DNA from: Fluviicola chungangensis
GTDB lineage: Bacteria > Bacteroidota > Bacteroidia > Flavobacteriales_D > Crocinitomicaceae
Assembly (NCBI RefSeq): GCF_007558725.1
Contig: NZ_VLPL01000008.1
Span: forward strand, 62,001 to 126,000
DNA: 64,000 nucleotides
Reading direction: 5' to 3'
In this document: piece after piece, positions 1 through 8,669 of the stretch
Position numbering within the stretch: position 1 is the first letter of the stretch
Layout of the letters: every line of letters starts with the position of its first letter
Made by a program: the position numbers and the translations under genes
The notes under the pieces: generated by a model
The model's input: only the letters and a program-made list of their open reading frames with translations
The model's database searches: none
Told to the model about the DNA's origin: nothing

Positions 1-79
1 ATTCTACCATCGCCTCTTTCAGCGCCTCATAATCAGAAATACTGAGATACGTGAGTTCAATATTGTCAACATCTTCCAT
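1..79 (-). CDS. Partial N-terminus, GNAT-like protein
   Basis: Only the first 26 codons are visible, read leftward from an ATG at 77-79; the rest lies outside the window. The peptide begins MEDVDNIELTYLSISDYEAL and continues KEAMVE. This resembles the start of Bacteroidota GNAT acetyltransferase/carbon-nitrogen hydrolase fusion proteins (pattern 'L-x-I-x-D-Y-x-x-L-K-x-x-M'). The reading frame is open to the edge. The family call rests on a short stretch recognised from memory and is tentative. Confidence 0.45.
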   Translation of the reverse strand, partial: MEDVDNIELTYLSISDYEALKEAMVE

Positions 80-198
80 TCAGTCAGTTTTTTTTGAAGA
101 TACCTAAAAATAGAAGATTCCGAGCGTTCGTTGGGAGAGAATTAAGGAAATTTTAGGATTTTAAGACTTTAAGATGTTAGGACCTCAAGATTGAGAAT

Positions 199-771
199 CT
201 ATTTAATTAATTCCAGTTCCTTCAGGCGGTTTTGTTCTGTGGTTCTCATAAATTCTGAGATAGAATAATTATTCTGATACCAGTATCGCAGTATTTTTTT
301 TAGATGGTTCATTTGTTCCTCGTTTGAAATAAGAACTTTGAACTTTTGGTTGTTTATTATAATTTCGCTGATTCCGCTTCTGGCAAAATCTTTTCTAATA
401 AAATGAAATCCTTTACCACGAATACTGTTGTAATTTAGTGTTAGAGCAATTTCCGGGAATCCCATTTGTTCTATTTGATCGTTTCTTTCAATTCGGATTT
501 GATCTTTGTCAAGGATAAAACTTCCAATGTTTAGGTAATCATACTTGAAATAATATTTTACAATTATAATCATATAGGAAATTAGACTTAATGCCATGAG
601 ACAAACGAAATAAAGGAAAAACCATTGATTGGTTTTCGCTTTGAAAAAAGGTAAAATGAAAAAGGTGGGAATGGCAAGGAGTAAAAAAGTAAATCCGAAC
701 ACTTTAGCATAGGTAAAGTGATTGAGAAAAGAACTTTTTTCTTCGACTAGTTCAAGTGTCAATTGACTCAT
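199..771 (-). CDS. Hypothetical two-TM membrane protein
   Basis: A 190-aa protein with two hydrophobic segments at about residues 23-45 and 50-72, followed by a soluble C-terminal part of about 115 residues rich in beta-type patterns. This layout is common in small bacterial proteins with a cytoplasmic PH-like domain, but I cannot assign a family. Its ATG overlaps the stop of the upstream gene (ATGA, 768-771), so the two are almost certainly cotranscribed and probably work together. It is AT-rich compared with the conserved genes nearby. Function unknown. Confidence 0.7.
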   Translation of the reverse strand: MSQLTLELVEEKSSFLNHFTYAKVFGFTFLLLAIPTFFILPFFKAKTNQWFFLYFVCLMALSLISYMIIIVKYYFKYDYLNIGSFILDKDQIRIERNDQIEQMGFPEIALTLNYNSIRGKGFHFIRKDFARSGISEIIINNQKFKVLISNEEQMNHLKKILRYWYQNNYSISEFMRTTEQNRLKELELIK

Positions 772-1265
772 TTGTCTAAAATATCTGAATTGTCTTCTTT
801 CGCAACTTTAGTACGGTACTTCAAAACCATCCATACCAACATAAATACAAAAGAATACCTCATTCCGGTAATGAAAAATTTGAAATTTAGAATTTTGGAG
901 GTGATGATTTTAGGATTATCATTTACGATGAAAACGAAATAGAATATGAATTGATAAATTATAGAAAGTAGAATATAGAAGGAGGAAAATAAAATGACTC
1001 TTATGATAACTGTTTTGAATCTGAAATCAGGTATTTTGGAAGTTGAAAGCCCTGTTCCTACTGCGCATAAGAAAATAATCAGACCTTCTGATCCTATATT
1101 AAAAGGCACGTATTCCCAATCAAAAATAATGGATAAGGATCTCGTTTTGAAATTTGTGATGATCAAATCTGCAACCGCATTTAGAATAAGTATGAAACCT
1201 ACTGAAACAAAAGCTAATTTATACCAGGAAACGTAGTTGTAGGGTTGGGAGTTCATAGAATTCAT
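768..1265 (-). CDS. Hypothetical four-TM membrane protein
   Basis: The frame opens with a TTG at 1301, but ATG codons at 1263-1265 and 1254-1256 are more likely starts; I chose 1265, giving about 165 residues. Four hydrophobic segments are visible, centred near residues 25, 65, 100 and 140 of that product. There is no recognisable catalytic motif. It shares a 4-bp ATGA overlap with the downstream two-TM gene, so it is the first gene of a two-gene operon. The plus-strand frame inside it (994-1236) is a shadow. Function unknown. Confidence 0.65.
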   Translation of the reverse strand: MNSMNSQPYNYVSWYKLAFVSVGFILILNAVADLIITNFKTRSLSIIFDWEYVPFNIGSEGLIIFLCAVGTGLSTSKIPDFRFKTVIIRVILFSSFYILLSIIYQFIFYFVFIVNDNPKIITSKILNFKFFITGMRYSFVFMLVWMVLKYRTKVAKEDNSDILDK

Positions 1266-1462
1266 TTGATACTGAGTTGTTTGACTGAATATTGTTTCCA
1301 AAAATAAGTAATCAATCCATATTAGCTGTCATCCCCATAAATCATCAGGTAGGTACAATCTCAACTTCTTAATTTTCTATTTTCAATTTTTCGTCGGAAA
1401 ATTTTGGGTTATTCATAGATGTTTTTAAGGATTAAGTAAGTTCTTTTTTTGCTGACATATTT

Positions 1463-1861
1463 TTACCGAATGAATATATAGAAGATCGCAGCAACCGGAA
1501 AAACAAATATACTGATGAGTTTATTGCTTAGCGTGTCTTTATTATTCAAAACACCCACAATCAGAATAATGTAACTCAGAACCAATCCATAGAATAAGTA
1601 AAGGGTGGACCAGGCAAAACCTTCACTGTCATGGATTCCGCCGGAGTAATTTCGGATCAGGTAATCATTGAGAATAATCCCAACTATGATTGCGGTACTT
1701 TTTAGGATCAAATTCAATTTCGAACCAAATACAATGATGATGGAAATCACAGCTAAAATTAAAGGAGTAAGCGTAATTCCGTTAGGAGGAAAATAATGCC
1801 CGATACATCCATTTATAAGAACGACCGCTCCGGCAGCTACTAATAAAATATTGTCTTTCAA
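1463..1861 (-). CDS. Hypothetical small membrane protein
   Basis: A 132-aa, almost entirely hydrophobic protein with four or five predicted membrane helices (roughly residues 5-22, 29-48, 53-70, 85-104, 112-130). The only usable start is a TTG at 1859-1861, directly downstream of an in-frame stop. No motif points to a function. It lies alone on the minus strand and diverges from the sigma-factor operon that starts at 2175. A short tryptophan-containing loop sits near residues 75-85. Confidence 0.55.
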   Translation of the reverse strand: MKDNILLVAAGAVVLINGCIGHYFPPNGITLTPLILAVISIIIVFGSKLNLILKSTAIIVGIILNDYLIRNYSGGIHDSEGFAWSTLYLFYGLVLSYIILIVGVLNNKDTLSNKLISIFVFPVAAIFYIFIR

Positions 1862-2174
1862 GTTAATGGTGTTCGGGATTCAGAACTAAATTAACCAACC
1901 TGCCAAAACAAGTTCTCCTTTTAGTATTTATTAAGAATATAATTAGGAGAAAATGGTCTTTGTTATTCCAAGAATCATTGCGTGAGGGGAGAAGGTCTTC
2001 ATTACCGAACTTGAAATTGTAAAATCGAAGTGAAAATCAATGAGCCTCCGCATTATTTTTCATTTGAATGGAGACTAAAAGCATTTTTTTCCTACTTTTT
2101 TTGCTTTGGAAAAAAGTAGGAAGATAATATTGTTTACCTTTTCGTTTTCTCAACATTAGCTTCAAAACACCTCC
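1862..2174. other. Intergenic region with inverted repeat
   Basis: This 313-bp gap separates two divergent transcription units. Its clearest feature is an 11-bp perfect inverted repeat, cctactttttt at 2091-2101 and its complement at 2110-2120, with an 8-nt loop. It looks like a terminator or a dispersed Bacteroidota palindrome, but no gene ends here. A poor match to a TAnnTTTG element (TACCTTTT, 2135-2142) precedes the sigma gene. No other coding sequence is convincing. Confidence 0.5.
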
Positions 2175-2705
2175 ATGATTGGAACCGCAAATATGCAACA
2201 CGAACTGAAACAGCTCTACCGGAAATGGCCGGATATCCGCCGTTACCTGAAGACATTGGGCTGTGATTCGGTAGGTGCAGAAGATATTTTCCAGGAAGCC
2301 CTGCTGATCTACATACGTAAACACGAATCTTCGGAATTCGAACTGACGGTTGAACCCTTTTTCTATGTGCGGAACACCTGTAAATTGTTGTGGTACAACC
2401 AGGCTCGGAAGGAGCAAAAACAACTTTCAACCGAATTACATGAAAACATCGAAGCAGCGGAAGAGGTGTGGTTTGAAAAAGAAATGAAAATCAGGGAAGT
2501 CGAATCGACCCTGGAGAAATTGGGAGCTCAATGCCAGGAATTGCTCCAATTGTTTTACGGATTAGGATGGAACATGGTAGATATTGCCAAAAAAATAGGC
2601 TTGCGTAACGACAAAGTGGCCAAAGCACAAAAATACCGGTGCCTGCAGAAAGCAAAGGAAATGATACAGGAACACGAACAACTGGTTGAACCGATCAAAG
2701 CATAA
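2175..2705 (+). CDS. ECF-type RNA polymerase sigma factor
   Basis: A 176-aa sigma-70 family protein of the ECF class. Region 2 spans about residues 12-75, with a helix around EDIFQEALLIYIRK for core binding and -10 recognition and a following aromatic/basic stretch (RNTCKLLWYNQARKEQ). Region 4 spans about residues 112-165, with a helix-turn-helix around MVDIAKKIGLRNDKVAKAQK for -35 recognition. Length is normal. The next gene starts 3 nt after its stop and encodes a single-TM protein, the usual arrangement for a sigma factor and its membrane-bound regulator. Its target genes are not visible; the downstream transglutaminase-like gene is a candidate by position. Confidence 0.85.
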   Translation: MIGTANMQHELKQLYRKWPDIRRYLKTLGCDSVGAEDIFQEALLIYIRKHESSEFELTVEPFFYVRNTCKLLWYNQARKEQKQLSTELHENIEAAEEVWFEKEMKIREVESTLEKLGAQCQELLQLFYGLGWNMVDIAKKIGLRNDKVAKAQKYRCLQKAKEMIQEHEQLVEPIKA

Positions 2706-2708
2706 CTC

Positions 2709-3665
2709 ATGGAAACAAATTGGAATCAGCTCATTGAACGTTACCTGCAAAACGAATTGTCAGAAGAGGGGAAAAATGCTTTTGAACAGGAATTGCAGTT
2801 CAATCCGGAATTGCGCGAAGAACTGGAGATGCATCAACTTATTCAATCTGCTGCAAAACGCGCTTCACAGCGAAATATGATCCGGCAGACAGGTAAAATG
2901 TACCTGCGAAATCTGCGTATCAAACAATTCGCCGTGGGAGTGGTGGTCACCACGTTGACAGCAGCCGGAATTGTTTATTGGATCCAAACGAAACACAAAT
3001 CGAATACATCACTAACTGAAAATGTGAGCGCGAATTCAGAGGTACACGCCAGTGAACGGAATCGCAGCGCAGTCCGTATCGACAATCAACCGAACCAGTC
3101 AGGAGGTAAAAGTTCTCTTATTCAACCTACTGATTGGCAGATGGCTAAAGAAACGGATTTCCGCTCGAAGACCACTTTAACGGGCTTGAAATCTGCTCAT
3201 TCCGATTTTCCACAGGAAGTAAACGGCAATGCGGTTGTAAAAGGACAGGGAACAGGTTCCTCCGGAGACTCCCTTCCGGCTCCCAAACCTACTGTGGCGA
3301 TTCTGGGGTATACAAATGATAAATTGAAAGGAGAAGTGATCGAAACAAAGGTTCTCAACGGTGCAATGGACAAAAATCTGCTGTGGATACAAAAGTACGA
3401 CAGCGTTGGGAAGTTTAATGATTTGTACTGCGGGTATGCACTGGTTATGGACAAAGCGAAATTCGGTTTTGTAGACCCGGAAGGAAAGATCTTTATCCCG
3501 ATCAAATACGATCAGATCGTGGTAACAACCAACATCAAGTCTTCCAAACAAAAGAACAAGCGCCAGAAAAAGAAAGTGCTTTATATTCCCAAACGTTCCG
3601 GAAAAGATGTCAAAGACTGTGAGGAAGCCAATGGGAAGATTTCCAACGAATGGATAGCTTATTGA
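2709..3665 (+). CDS. Putative membrane anti-sigma partner, WG-like C-terminus
   Basis: A 318-aa protein encoded 3 nt downstream of the ECF sigma factor. Residues 1-70 form an acidic, helical cytoplasmic part (LIERYLQNELSEEGKNAFEQ), typical of the sigma-binding end of Bacteroidota anti-sigma-like proteins. A single membrane helix follows at about 75-97, then a low-complexity periplasmic linker. Near residues 245-275 a stretch with 'KFGFVDPEGKIFIPIKYD' matches one WG/KWG-type repeat. The protein is inferred to hold the sigma factor at the membrane and sense an envelope signal, but no zinc-binding HxxxCxxC motif is present. An alternative is a structural envelope protein. Confidence 0.7.
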   Translation: METNWNQLIERYLQNELSEEGKNAFEQELQFNPELREELEMHQLIQSAAKRASQRNMIRQTGKMYLRNLRIKQFAVGVVVTTLTAAGIVYWIQTKHKSNTSLTENVSANSEVHASERNRSAVRIDNQPNQSGGKSSLIQPTDWQMAKETDFRSKTTLTGLKSAHSDFPQEVNGNAVVKGQGTGSSGDSLPAPKPTVAILGYTNDKLKGEVIETKVLNGAMDKNLLWIQKYDSVGKFNDLYCGYALVMDKAKFGFVDPEGKIFIPIKYDQIVVTTNIKSSKQKNKRQKKKVLYIPKRSGKDVKDCEEANGKISNEWIAY

Positions 3666-3725
3666 AGAAACTAGTTTAACAGATCGGAATAATTGTAAAT
3701 TTACAGAACCGAAGAATTTAGTGTC

Positions 3726-4754
3726 TTGAAGAAAAACCTGTTGATTTGTTTGTTTCTTTTGACAGTATCACTACTGCATGGGCAGGATAAAGTGCTCATT
3801 TCGCCCGTTGAGGTAATCGATACGGCCAGGTTGAATAAAATTGCCGGACTCGCAGCAAAAGAAGAGCGATCCCTGAAAAAAGTGGTCCGTTTGATGCAAG
3901 ATTCCTGCAAAACGGAATTGGAACGTGTATATACGATCTATACCTATATTGCAGGATACTACAAATACGATCTGAACCGCTTGAAACTCATTTACAAAAG
4001 GGAAATCAAACGGGAGTTGTATCTATCCGAAGTGATCAAAAAGAAAAAGGGAGTCTGTGGTGACTTTTCCAATCTGTTTGCAACACTCTGTGACAGCCTT
4101 GATATCGGATGTTACCGTGTTTCAGGGTATTCCCGCAACTTCAATCTTTTTCATCCTGTGCGGAAAAATTACTACAACCATTCCTGGAATGTGGTTCGTG
4201 TAGATGGAAACTGGTACCTGTTGGACGTGACTTTCGGAATGCAGCATTTTACCAAAAAAAAGTTTGATAAAGAGCGGATCGACTATGAATTCCTGTTTAC
4301 AGACCCCATCACATTCGGGATCCGTCATCTTCCGGCAGATCCCGGTTTTCAATTGGTCACCCGCCAAAGATCATATACCGATTTTCGATACCACCACTTT
4401 TTATGGCGCATTTCAAATACGCAGGAAACTCCTCCCGGCGACAGTATCCTCAACAAACGGCTGGCGAAAGACTGGAAGGACCAATTACTGGAAGAAGCCT
4501 TTGCCGCTCAGGCATTCAATAAAAAAGTAAAGGGTGCCGGCTTGAAATTGCTTGAAGTACGTATCAATAAAGTATTGGATAAGAAAACGAAACGAAAACA
4601 GTTACTCAAAAAACAAGATTATGAAGATGCCATTTACCTGTATCAGGGACTTCAGCATAATCTGATCGAAAATAAAGGGAAGAAAAAATACATCAGGTAT
4701 ACCACTTATCGAATTCTGAAATTGAAACAGGAGCGGGATAAATTGAAGAAATAA
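3726..4754 (+). CDS. Secreted transglutaminase-like protein
   Basis: A 342-aa protein starting at a TTG (3726-3728); residues 1-19 are a clear signal peptide ending LLHGQ. The transglutaminase-like fold is shown by the Cys-His-Asp triad: Cys111 in KKKGVCGDFSN, His152 in NHSWNVV and Asp167 in WYLLDVTFG. The region between residues 55 and 175 matches the core length of bacterial TGase-like domains. The remainder (about 200-342) is Lys-rich and helical. It likely acts in the periplasm or outside the cell on protein or peptide amides, but the substrate is unknown. It follows the sigma/membrane-partner pair by 60 bp and may be in the same operon. Confidence 0.8.
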   Translation: MKKNLLICLFLLTVSLLHGQDKVLISPVEVIDTARLNKIAGLAAKEERSLKKVVRLMQDSCKTELERVYTIYTYIAGYYKYDLNRLKLIYKREIKRELYLSEVIKKKKGVCGDFSNLFATLCDSLDIGCYRVSGYSRNFNLFHPVRKNYYNHSWNVVRVDGNWYLLDVTFGMQHFTKKKFDKERIDYEFLFTDPITFGIRHLPADPGFQLVTRQRSYTDFRYHHFLWRISNTQETPPGDSILNKRLAKDWKDQLLEEAFAAQAFNKKVKGAGLKLLEVRINKVLDKKTKRKQLLKKQDYEDAIYLYQGLQHNLIENKGKKKYIRYTTYRILKLKQERDKLKK

Positions 4755-4761
4755 ATGGATA

Positions 4762-4832
4762 GATTTCAGGATCTTGAGACTTCAGGATGTTACTGGGTCC
4801 TAATATCTTCAAATCTTGAAGTCTTACAGTCC
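4762..4832. repeat. Intergenic imperfect palindromic repeat
   Basis: A roughly 70-bp AT-rich stretch made of repeated units such as 'aggatcttgagacttcagga' and, in inverse orientation, 'aatcttgaagtctta', around a central 'gggtcc'. A related stretch occurs at 146-195 ('aggattttaagactttaag', 'atgttaggacct'). The shared words suggest a dispersed intergenic repeat family able to form hairpins. It may act as a terminator for the gene ending at 4754. Confidence 0.5.
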
Positions 4833-4847
4833 ATTTTGCTAACTTTG
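4816..4847 (+). promoter_or_regulatory. Putative Bacteroidota promoter for helicase gene
   Basis: A TTG at 4816-4818 is followed after 21 nt by TAACTTTG at 4840-4847, matching the Bacteroidota consensus (-33 TTG, -7 TAnnTTTG). The predicted start of transcription would fall about at the ATG of the DEAD-box gene (4852), giving a very short or absent leader. The left half overlaps the palindromic repeat. Confidence 0.5.
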
Positions 4848-4851
4848 CACC

Positions 4852-5955
4852 ATGAAAACGAATTCACCGATTAATCCGAAGCTTTTAAGCCGTTTAGCGG
4901 AATTGGGATTTACAAACCCAACTCCCATCCAGGAACATGCATGGAAGTATTTGATCGAAAAACACCAGGATTATGTGGGGCAGGCCCATACCGGTTCCGG
5001 AAAAACGATTGCTTACGGAGTTCCGTTGCTTCAGCGGATCGATGCAAAAGACAAGGATGTACAGGCAGTTGTGTTGGTGCCCACACGTGAATTGGTCGTT
5101 CAAACCACCAAAACCCTGTTCAGGCTTTCTAAGAACCTCGACAAGTTCTTTATTCAGTCCATTGTAAAAGGAGACGATATCGAAGAGCAAAAACGCAACC
5201 TTCAACGCCCGACGCAGGTCTTGGTAGCAACTCCGGGAAGATTACTGGAATTGGTTCGTATGAAAGCAGTTTCCCTGCGACGGGTAAAGACCATTGTGCT
5301 GGACGAAGCGGATGAATTGTATGCGAAAGGGTTTATGAAGGAAATCGATAAGATTTTGGGTGAAACCAATGATTTCCATAAAAAATGGCTCTTTTCTGCA
5401 ACCATTCACGGTGAATTGACCAAGTGGATCAAACAAACACTGCACATGGACGCACCTAAAGCAGTGATCGCCACCAAAGAAGTCATGAACCCGCGTATTG
5501 AACACCAATATGTGGAATGTCAGAAAGAAGATAAACCGATGTTGCTGCTCGAATTCCTCAGCACCATGAAAAAAGGCCGTGGAATTATTTTTTGCAGAAC
5601 AAAAGGAGATGTGGAGCATGTAGCACGTTTCCTGAGAACACATGAAAAGAAAGTAACCGAGATTTACGGAGAAATGTTCCCGAAAGAACGTGAAAAAGCC
5701 ATGCGCATGTTTTCCCAGGAGCATACCCAGTACCTGGTTGCCTCGGATATTGCTGCACGTGGAATGGATTTCCCGGATTTGGCTTTCGTAGTTCACTACC
5801 AGTTACCGGATGATCCGGATTATTACACACATCGAAGCGGACGAACTGCCAGGGCAGGGAAGCATGGAATTTCACTGAGTTTGGTTGAATCGGTAGAACG
5901 TAAAAAACTCCGGTATATCCAGGATTTGCTGCATGTGGATTTTATTCAATTGTAA
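4852..5955 (+). CDS. DEAD/DEAH-box ATP-dependent RNA helicase
   Basis: A 367-aa protein with the complete set of superfamily 2 helicase motifs. These are the Q motif (FTNPTPIQ, Gln27), motif I AHTGSGKT (45-52), motif Ia PTREL (77-81), Ib TPGR, motif II DEAD (151-154) and motif III SAT (182-184). In the second RecA domain are motif IV IIFCRTK, motif V ARGMDFP and motif VI HRSGRTARAG. It unwinds or remodels RNA using ATP, probably in ribosome assembly or mRNA turnover. It is a minimal helicase: it ends soon after motif VI, without the long basic C-terminal tail of RhlE or DeaD/CsdA. It is monocistronic by appearance, with its own promoter. Confidence 0.92.
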   Translation: MKTNSPINPKLLSRLAELGFTNPTPIQEHAWKYLIEKHQDYVGQAHTGSGKTIAYGVPLLQRIDAKDKDVQAVVLVPTRELVVQTTKTLFRLSKNLDKFFIQSIVKGDDIEEQKRNLQRPTQVLVATPGRLLELVRMKAVSLRRVKTIVLDEADELYAKGFMKEIDKILGETNDFHKKWLFSATIHGELTKWIKQTLHMDAPKAVIATKEVMNPRIEHQYVECQKEDKPMLLLEFLSTMKKGRGIIFCRTKGDVEHVARFLRTHEKKVTEIYGEMFPKEREKAMRMFSQEHTQYLVASDIAARGMDFPDLAFVVHYQLPDDPDYYTHRSGRTARAGKHGISLSLVESVERKKLRYIQDLLHVDFIQL

Positions 5956-5980
5956 GGATGGATTTTAAATCCTAGATTTG
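5950..5980 (+). promoter_or_regulatory. Putative promoter for Crp/Fnr gene
   Basis: A TTG at 5950-5952, overlapping the stop of the helicase gene, is followed after 20 nt by TAGATTTG at 5973-5980. This is a good match to the Bacteroidota -33/-7 consensus. The start codon of the regulator gene is 12 nt further on. Confidence 0.55.
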
Positions 5981-5992
5981 TAGACGAAACCA

Positions 5993-6685
5993 ATGGAAAA
6001 ATCGCACAAACATGTTAATTGCCAGGACTGCGCCGTGAGGTCGAACAGCCTTTTCGGGCATTTCACCGCAGAGGAGATCGGCGATTTGGATCAGCATAAA
6101 AGCTGTTCGTTCTATAAGAAAAATCAAACCATTTTTGTAGAGGGAAGTTTTCCGAGAGGAGTTTTTTGCCTCAATCGCGGAAAAGCGAAAGTCTATGCTC
6201 TTGGAGATGAAGGAAAAGAGCAGATCGTTCACATTGCAAAAGCCGGGGAAGTAATCGGTTTTCGAGCGATGCTAAGCGGGGAACCGTATAAATTATCAGC
6301 CTCAACACTTGAGGATTCCAATATCTGTTTTGTTTCAAAAGACGATTTCCTGAACATGCTCGATAATATCCCGAGTCTGCGGAATTCACTGATCCAGGAA
6401 TTGTCGAAGGAGTTGGGAGAACGCGCTATTTTCATTACAAACCTGGCACAGAAAACAGTACGTGAGCGCTTGGCTTATTCGCTGATCATTCTTTCCGATG
6501 TATATGGAGAAGAACCGATCAACCTTTCCCGTGAAGACCTGGCCAATTTCGTTGGAACAGCTACGGAAACACTGATCCGTTTGTTAAAAGAGCTCAAAGA
6601 AGACGGCTATATCGATACACAAACGCGCAAAATCTTTATTCTTAAAAGGGAAGAACTGCTTCAGCTGGCAGGCGGACATCGTTAG
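5993..6685 (+). CDS. Crp/Fnr family transcriptional regulator
   Basis: A 230-aa regulator. An N-terminal CxxC (CQDC, residues 10-13) precedes the cyclic-nucleotide-binding-type beta-barrel (about residues 25-135) with FVEGSFPRGVFCLNRGKAKV and a GEVIGFRAML stretch. A long dimerisation helix follows, then a winged helix-turn-helix (about 170-225) with LSREDLANFVGTATETLIRL as helix-turn-recognition helix. The N-terminal cysteine pair is common in Bacteroidota homologues; there are not enough clustered cysteines for a classical FNR [4Fe-4S] site. The likely role is a response to redox or envelope stress; the ligand is unknown. The gene overlaps the convergent gene by 4 bp at their stop codons. 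Confidence 0.88.
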   Translation: MEKSHKHVNCQDCAVRSNSLFGHFTAEEIGDLDQHKSCSFYKKNQTIFVEGSFPRGVFCLNRGKAKVYALGDEGKEQIVHIAKAGEVIGFRAMLSGEPYKLSASTLEDSNICFVSKDDFLNMLDNIPSLRNSLIQELSKELGERAIFITNLAQKTVRERLAYSLIILSDVYGEEPINLSREDLANFVGTATETLIRLLKELKEDGYIDTQTRKIFILKREELLQLAGGHR

Positions 6686-8655
6686 TAAGACAGCATTTCC
6701 GACTTCATAAGCTCTAATTTATCGTATGTCCAGCTCAGGTTCCGAATGTTAAGGGGATTGTCACATAAAGAATGGATCTTTTTTTTCAATGCATCTGCCA
6801 CCTTCTTCTGTAGCACTGTTTCTTCAATAGGATTTTCCGTACCTGAATGTTTCCTTTTGAACCCGATATAGCTCGAATAAACACAGCTTAATATTTCCAT
6901 ATCATCGTTGGAAAGAATTCCCTGTTCATCAATGGAAGCAATTAATTTCAATGCTTTCGGAGCATAGCTGTCCAGGAACTGCGCGGCTTTTTTCGGAACC
7001 ATATGAATTAAAGAACCGGTATAAAGTTCTATTAATCCAATATCGGAAGATTCCAATATTGTTTTAAAAGGAAGCTGCTTCAGAAATAATTCAAAAGCAG
7101 GTTGATTTGCTTTAATTTCTTCTTCAGGTAGCAGGATCCAGTCATAACAAATGGGATAGAGTGTTCCTCTTTCCACATCGCTTGATGTGGACGAATGAGT
7201 TTGGATCGGATGTTTTTGAAGCCTTTCCAGGAGTCTTTGATTGGATTCTTTATCCCAATTCGAGGCGTTCATAACCGGGCCCAATTCGTAAACCAAGTCT
7301 CGTTTTACCAAATAGTCTTTCAGGTTGTTCTCGGCAAATACATTGGGGGATGTGGTGTAAAAACGACGTTCTGGATTGGAACTGATCAAATCCAGCATGG
7401 CAAGTTCTACGCCGCTCAGGTAGCCTTTATCTGCCGTAAAATCAATAGTCGTTCCCTGGATGTTCAGTATCAGTTTCTCCGAGATTTGGAGCATGTTTTC
7501 CTGGTAATAATTATTTTTTGAATCTGGTTCCGGATTATTCATTCGCAATTGAGCCAGCCAATCAGAATAATTTAGTGCAACGTCCGGTCCGTGAGTAAGA
7601 AGGAGGTAATTTTGGGAATAAAAATCATACTCTTTTGGCTTCAGGGAAGATTTGATTGGAGTGATGTGTTTGATATAATCAAAGTACCATGCGATTTGAA
7701 GAAGGGAATGATTAATGACCAACACATCTGTTCTGTAATGCAATTGATCCTGCACGTACCATAACGGGAAAGTATCCGAGTCTCCAGAAGTCATCAGTAC
7801 ACCGTTTTGTGTGCAATTATCAAGTAGCTGTTTGGCATAGGCAATTGCATCAGCGTTATAGTTGACTTTCTTAAGGATTTGTGTTGCTGCATCATCTTCC
7901 CGAACGGATTTCAGAAGCATATAATTGTTCATGCAGTCGTGACTGATCTTTAGGTTGATATCGTCGAATAGCATGGTTTTGTAATTCGGGTCCTTGCTTT
8001 TGATCTTTTGGTAACAGGCAAGGCTTTGTGCGGATAAACGGTTAAAGGAAGCAATGCGGTCTGCGGCAATTTTCCCGTACATCGGGTCGTTCAGGTCTTT
8101 CGTTGCGTCTATTTCGTTCCCGAATTGGTTCGGATGGATATAATCACACGCTTCTGCTGAATAGGCTCTTGCAAGCATTTCAATTTCCTTGTTGGACAGG
8201 TCTTCGCGGTCTTCCATTAGTTTTACCAGTTCTTTGGTGTAATTGGGATAGCCGTATAAATAGTTCAATTCGAAACTCTTGGCGGAATTCCGAATGTGTT
8301 TCAGTCCATTTTGGTAAGTCCCCCTTCTGAAATCAAAATCCAGGTACTTGTCGATTTCCAGATTGAGGTGTTTTTTTGTATTTGCGTCCCAGGCTTTTAT
8401 AAATATGGGGTCTTGTATTTTACCATTGTTATACGGAATAATCTTCAGGTAGTAGCCGTCTGCTTTCTTAGCCAGCCCGAATTGACAATCCTTTCCTGGA
8501 GCCTCGATCTGTCTGTTGACGTGGGTGTATATTTCTTCAAAAGAAGGGAATTTTGTCTCACGTAACTGGTTCAGCATTTCCAAGGAAGCGCTTTGACAGC
8601 TGGTAGTAAAGACAATAATAACAAAGCCAAACAACAGTTGAAAAGTTGGTTTCAT
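6682..8655 (-). CDS. Lipoprotein related to the soluble DUF2723 (GT117) domain
   Basis: I start this at the ATG at 8653-8655 rather than the upstream frame opening (8682), because MKPTFQLLFGFVIIVFTTSC is a perfect lipoprotein signal with lipobox cysteine at residue 20; the product is 657 aa. Around residues 290-325 the sequence TSGDSDTFPLWYVQDQLHYR, followed by TDVLVINHSLL, closely resembles the conserved 'GDNDTFPLWY...R.DV.V.N.SLL' signature in the soluble C-terminal part of Bacteroidota DUF2723/GT117 membrane proteins. The usual polytopic N-terminus is missing. Function is unknown; it is probably anchored in an envelope membrane. Its stop overlaps that of the convergent Crp/Fnr gene. Confidence 0.7.
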   Translation of the reverse strand: MKPTFQLLFGFVIIVFTTSCQSASLEMLNQLRETKFPSFEEIYTHVNRQIEAPGKDCQFGLAKKADGYYLKIIPYNNGKIQDPIFIKAWDANTKKHLNLEIDKYLDFDFRRGTYQNGLKHIRNSAKSFELNYLYGYPNYTKELVKLMEDREDLSNKEIEMLARAYSAEACDYIHPNQFGNEIDATKDLNDPMYGKIAADRIASFNRLSAQSLACYQKIKSKDPNYKTMLFDDINLKISHDCMNNYMLLKSVREDDAATQILKKVNYNADAIAYAKQLLDNCTQNGVLMTSGDSDTFPLWYVQDQLHYRTDVLVINHSLLQIAWYFDYIKHITPIKSSLKPKEYDFYSQNYLLLTHGPDVALNYSDWLAQLRMNNPEPDSKNNYYQENMLQISEKLILNIQGTTIDFTADKGYLSGVELAMLDLISSNPERRFYTTSPNVFAENNLKDYLVKRDLVYELGPVMNASNWDKESNQRLLERLQKHPIQTHSSTSSDVERGTLYPICYDWILLPEEEIKANQPAFELFLKQLPFKTILESSDIGLIELYTGSLIHMVPKKAAQFLDSYAPKALKLIASIDEQGILSNDDMEILSCVYSSYIGFKRKHSGTENPIEETVLQKKVADALKKKIHSLCDNPLNIRNLSWTYDKLELMKSEMLSY

Positions 8656-8669
8656 GGATCTGATTTTTG

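Noticed and set aside
994-1236. 80-codon plus-strand frame
   Set aside because: Lies wholly inside the minus-strand four-TM gene, which shows clear membrane-helix periodicity; the plus frame has no coding features.
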